From Paralvinella palmiformis (taxonomy: Eukaryota; Annelida; Polychaeta; Terebellida; Alvinellidae), in assembly GCA_025642065.1 (NCBI GenBank), contig JAODUP010001157.1, forward strand, positions 147,501 through 211,500: a DNA stretch of 64,000 nucleotides. The letters run 5' to 3'. Below, piece by piece: positions 61,600 through 64,000 of this stretch. The notes below the pieces were generated by a model. That model was not told where the DNA came from, searched no databases, and saw only the letters and a program-made list of their open reading frames with translations. A program made the position numbers and the translations under genes. Position 1 is the stretch's first letter, and each line of letters begins with the position of its first letter.

Positions 61600-63700
61600 T
61601 ATAAATGATATGGTCGATTCCTAATTACGGAATGATAGACCTATTTTACTATTAATTTACAGGTCAAGCCATAATAATTATAGACCAACATCCATCTCCA
61701 GCAAAACACATTCACCCATAAGTCGTAAAGGCGCTAAGCGAATTGCATCACTATTGTTGTCGTCCGGGGGCTTATGCAAATCTAATTTAAAATCTTATTA
61801 AATTAGACTAATGTCGAACAACGTGTAATTAGTTCGGTTGGCCAATAAACACATCAGTCGAGGGAAGCTTCACGTTGAAGCCAAAAGCCAATTACGCAAG
61901 CGACCGCTGTTCATTTCACTGGAGTAACAAGACAACAACATTTAAACGTGGCTTCCGGAACCAGTGAAATTGTCCATAAAGGGTGTCAAGCTCACGACCT
62001 GAAGCCGAATATTTATCCCACGCCCTTGTTATGTACTAGCTCAGCAGCTGGTGTATAAGTCATGGTATTCTAAAACCAAATTAACTGTTTATGTTGATCG
62101 AGTTGTCATGGAAATACTTTATATCATTTCGTATTCACTGTTATTGTAGAAGTCGCAGTAGCTCCACGACAAACAATTCATACGATACCCGTGCGTCACC
62201 AGCGAGGCACTAGATGTCAGGCCTCTCGGTGAGCTGACGAAGTATGTAACTGACAGAATCCTACTGTTAAGCAGTCAGGATAACGCCCCCTCATTGGTAA
62301 TAAAAGGGTAGAAAATGATCTCGGATTTGGGTAGGAAAACAAGGAGGGATTTCATAAAAGATGATTTAGATATAACATTGTCAATCAGTTCCCGAAAAAT
62401 AGAAGTCATATATTGGAATTTATTGTGTTTGTTCAGGTTAAAGTTTGAAAGTGCCCAAGTTGTTTTAGAATATTAGCCTTTAATCAGTTCATTTTCTCCT
62501 ATTATCGCTCAAAAAGCCATGCTCGATTTGTTCTAATTAATTTGTACAAAGTAATATCATAAGCTAGACATGTTACATTAATTTAAATTGTTTTAGTTGG
62601 CTAAATTGCCATGTTAAATGTAGATTTGGGTAAATTGTCAAAATGTAATTTTTATTTTATATGTCTAAGTTAGTGAGTGTTAGTCAAACGTTCAATCTTT
62701 TAATATGTTAGCTATTTTTCATTTACGTTGTAGATTGAACCGCTTTATGTATGTACATCGATGTTATTGAGACACCATCGTCAGGAGTCGCCCCAGCGTG
62801 TATCAAACTGAAGGACTTTCATCATAATCATTGTGTAACTGGAGTAAAAATAAACAGTGACATCTGGGGACATCTATATTCATCGTTGTTATTATTTATG
62901 ACAGTGCCCTACAAAGTAGATTTAAAGTAGCTTCCTAAGTTTACTTCTGTTGAAGGTATCGAGGTCTTGATTTACTTTAATCGCCAGCGCCAGACGTCGC
63001 TCGAAAATAGATTAATTTCCGATATAAGTTACTTCATGACTTATTGGTTCCTTCTCGGATTACCAAAGAGCCGGGAGAGTGGCTATTATCTATGTATCAT
63101 GTGTTATATATTGGTGATGACACTATCTGGGTTATGGTGTCACACAGCACTCCTATATGCACTCAGAGTTGGTAGATTTCCTTGTGTTATTAATATTTTC
63201 CGGTGCAGAAAAGTTAACAGCGATATGTTTGTAGAGCTTCCGGCCATAAACAAGATGAAATAGTCTGTGTATCTTCGATGCTCAGTGGTAAGATATCTTG
63301 CACCACGAAGCAAATAAATAAAAATTATTATGGTGATGATCTTGTAGTTGATGATGATGATGATGATGATAGTGGTGATGGTGGTGGTGGTGATAGTGAC
63401 GATGATGATGGAGAATTTATCAGACGGAAGATTCATCTTCGTTTGTTTCAGGGACAAAGAGATCACTGTTAGAATGAAGACCATAAATGTTCTGGGATCA
63501 AAGCTACTTTGAGACTATTGTAATACTGTAATGTTGTTAAAGAACATAATTACATGCAGATCATTACTGTTCAATTAGTGCTAAAGTGTTTGATTTAGAA
63601 TGAAATAAAACAACAAAACTATTATATTCTTCTCTATTCTTTATGAATATAACAGCACAATATCTCTATATGTAAGAAATAATTTAAAAATTAATCTCAT
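61600..63700. other. AT-rich non-coding sequence at the right end
   Basis: A (GAT)n/(GGT)n trinucleotide patch lies at 63340-63410. No exon was recognised. The segment near 63.1 kb shares similarity with 45.84 kb. Confidence 0.4.
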
Positions 63701-63839
63701 CGCTAAATTCTATTTTGTACCAAGATACTTCAGATATATAGAAAACTAGTGCCATAGTCATAGTTGTTTTGAAGTGGAGGGCAGAAATACCATTTTCGAA
63801 GCATTTTTCAAATTTAAAATATTTTTGGCCATTTCATAT

Positions 63840-63995
63840 TACCGGTCCAGACGTCCTTCGTTGTGCCAGTGACACCTGTCTCTTTTGTTCAGACTTCAAA
63901 GTGTTTGAAATTAAAGCAGAGGACACTCGCATTTAGGAGAACGTCATCCACACAAGGTTCTTACTCGCTTCATCAAATATCCGTAAGTCGTTTTG
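63840..63995. repeat. Dispersed repeat family R4, copy 2
   Basis: It is the counterpart of 54.55-54.74 kb in the same orientation, including the end block CACAAGGTTCTTACTCGCTT. It may continue beyond the window. Confidence 0.6.
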
Positions 63996-64000
63996 TTCCT

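Overview
This window is invertebrate animal nuclear DNA. It has spliced genes with GT-AG introns, a rhodopsin-family peptide receptor exon, tRNA-derived SINEs, and very many (AT)n, (AC)n, (CT)n and tetranucleotide microsatellites. The receptor type, the (CTCA)n/(GAGT)n arrays and the SINE style suggest a lophotrochozoan, perhaps a mollusc. That placement is an inference with low confidence. There are no bacterial operons, CRISPR arrays or intact rRNA or tRNA genes.

Only two protein-coding genes can be supported. (1) On the + strand at 13290-15766 is a complete two-exon gene. A 33-base first exon starts a signal peptide, and a phase-0 intron interrupts it. The second exon supplies the rest of a 613-residue secreted protein that ends in four copies of a [FM]-[DN]-[VP]-Y-E-A-F motif. 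A TATA box lies 64 bases upstream of the ATG and AATAAA lies 15 bases after the stop. I recognise no known family; it could be a peptide precursor or an extracellular matrix-type protein. (2) On the - strand at 22730-22295 is the first coding exon of a class A G-protein-coupled receptor (N-terminus, TM1, TM2). It most resembles SIFamide/neuropeptide FF-type receptors and ends in a consensus splice donor. I see no continuation to the left, so the rest is probably beyond base 1. In that case the secreted-protein gene sits nested on the opposite strand inside the receptor's first coding intron.

Layout. 1-13 kb: non-coding, with CpG-rich unique blocks (about 1.49-2.64, 5.69-6.06, 6.7-9.4 and 9.5-10.4 kb), two hairpin-forming sequences (about 2.3 and 9.74-9.83 kb), SINEs and simple repeats. 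13.2-15.8 kb: the secreted-protein gene. 15.8-22.3 kb: intergenic or intronic, with a SINE, a 105-bp satellite and microsatellites. 22.3-22.9 kb: receptor exon and putative ETS-site promoter. 22.9-28 kb: a CpG-rich block and minisatellites. 28-64 kb: AT-rich, gene-poor DNA made largely of dispersed repeat families in several diverged copies, fold-back elements and microsatellites, with a 665-base CTCA/CCA array at 37.3-38.0 kb.

Most open reading frames outside the two genes are translations of simple repeats or short chance frames and are not annotated. All similarity statements were made by eye; no search or folding program was run.
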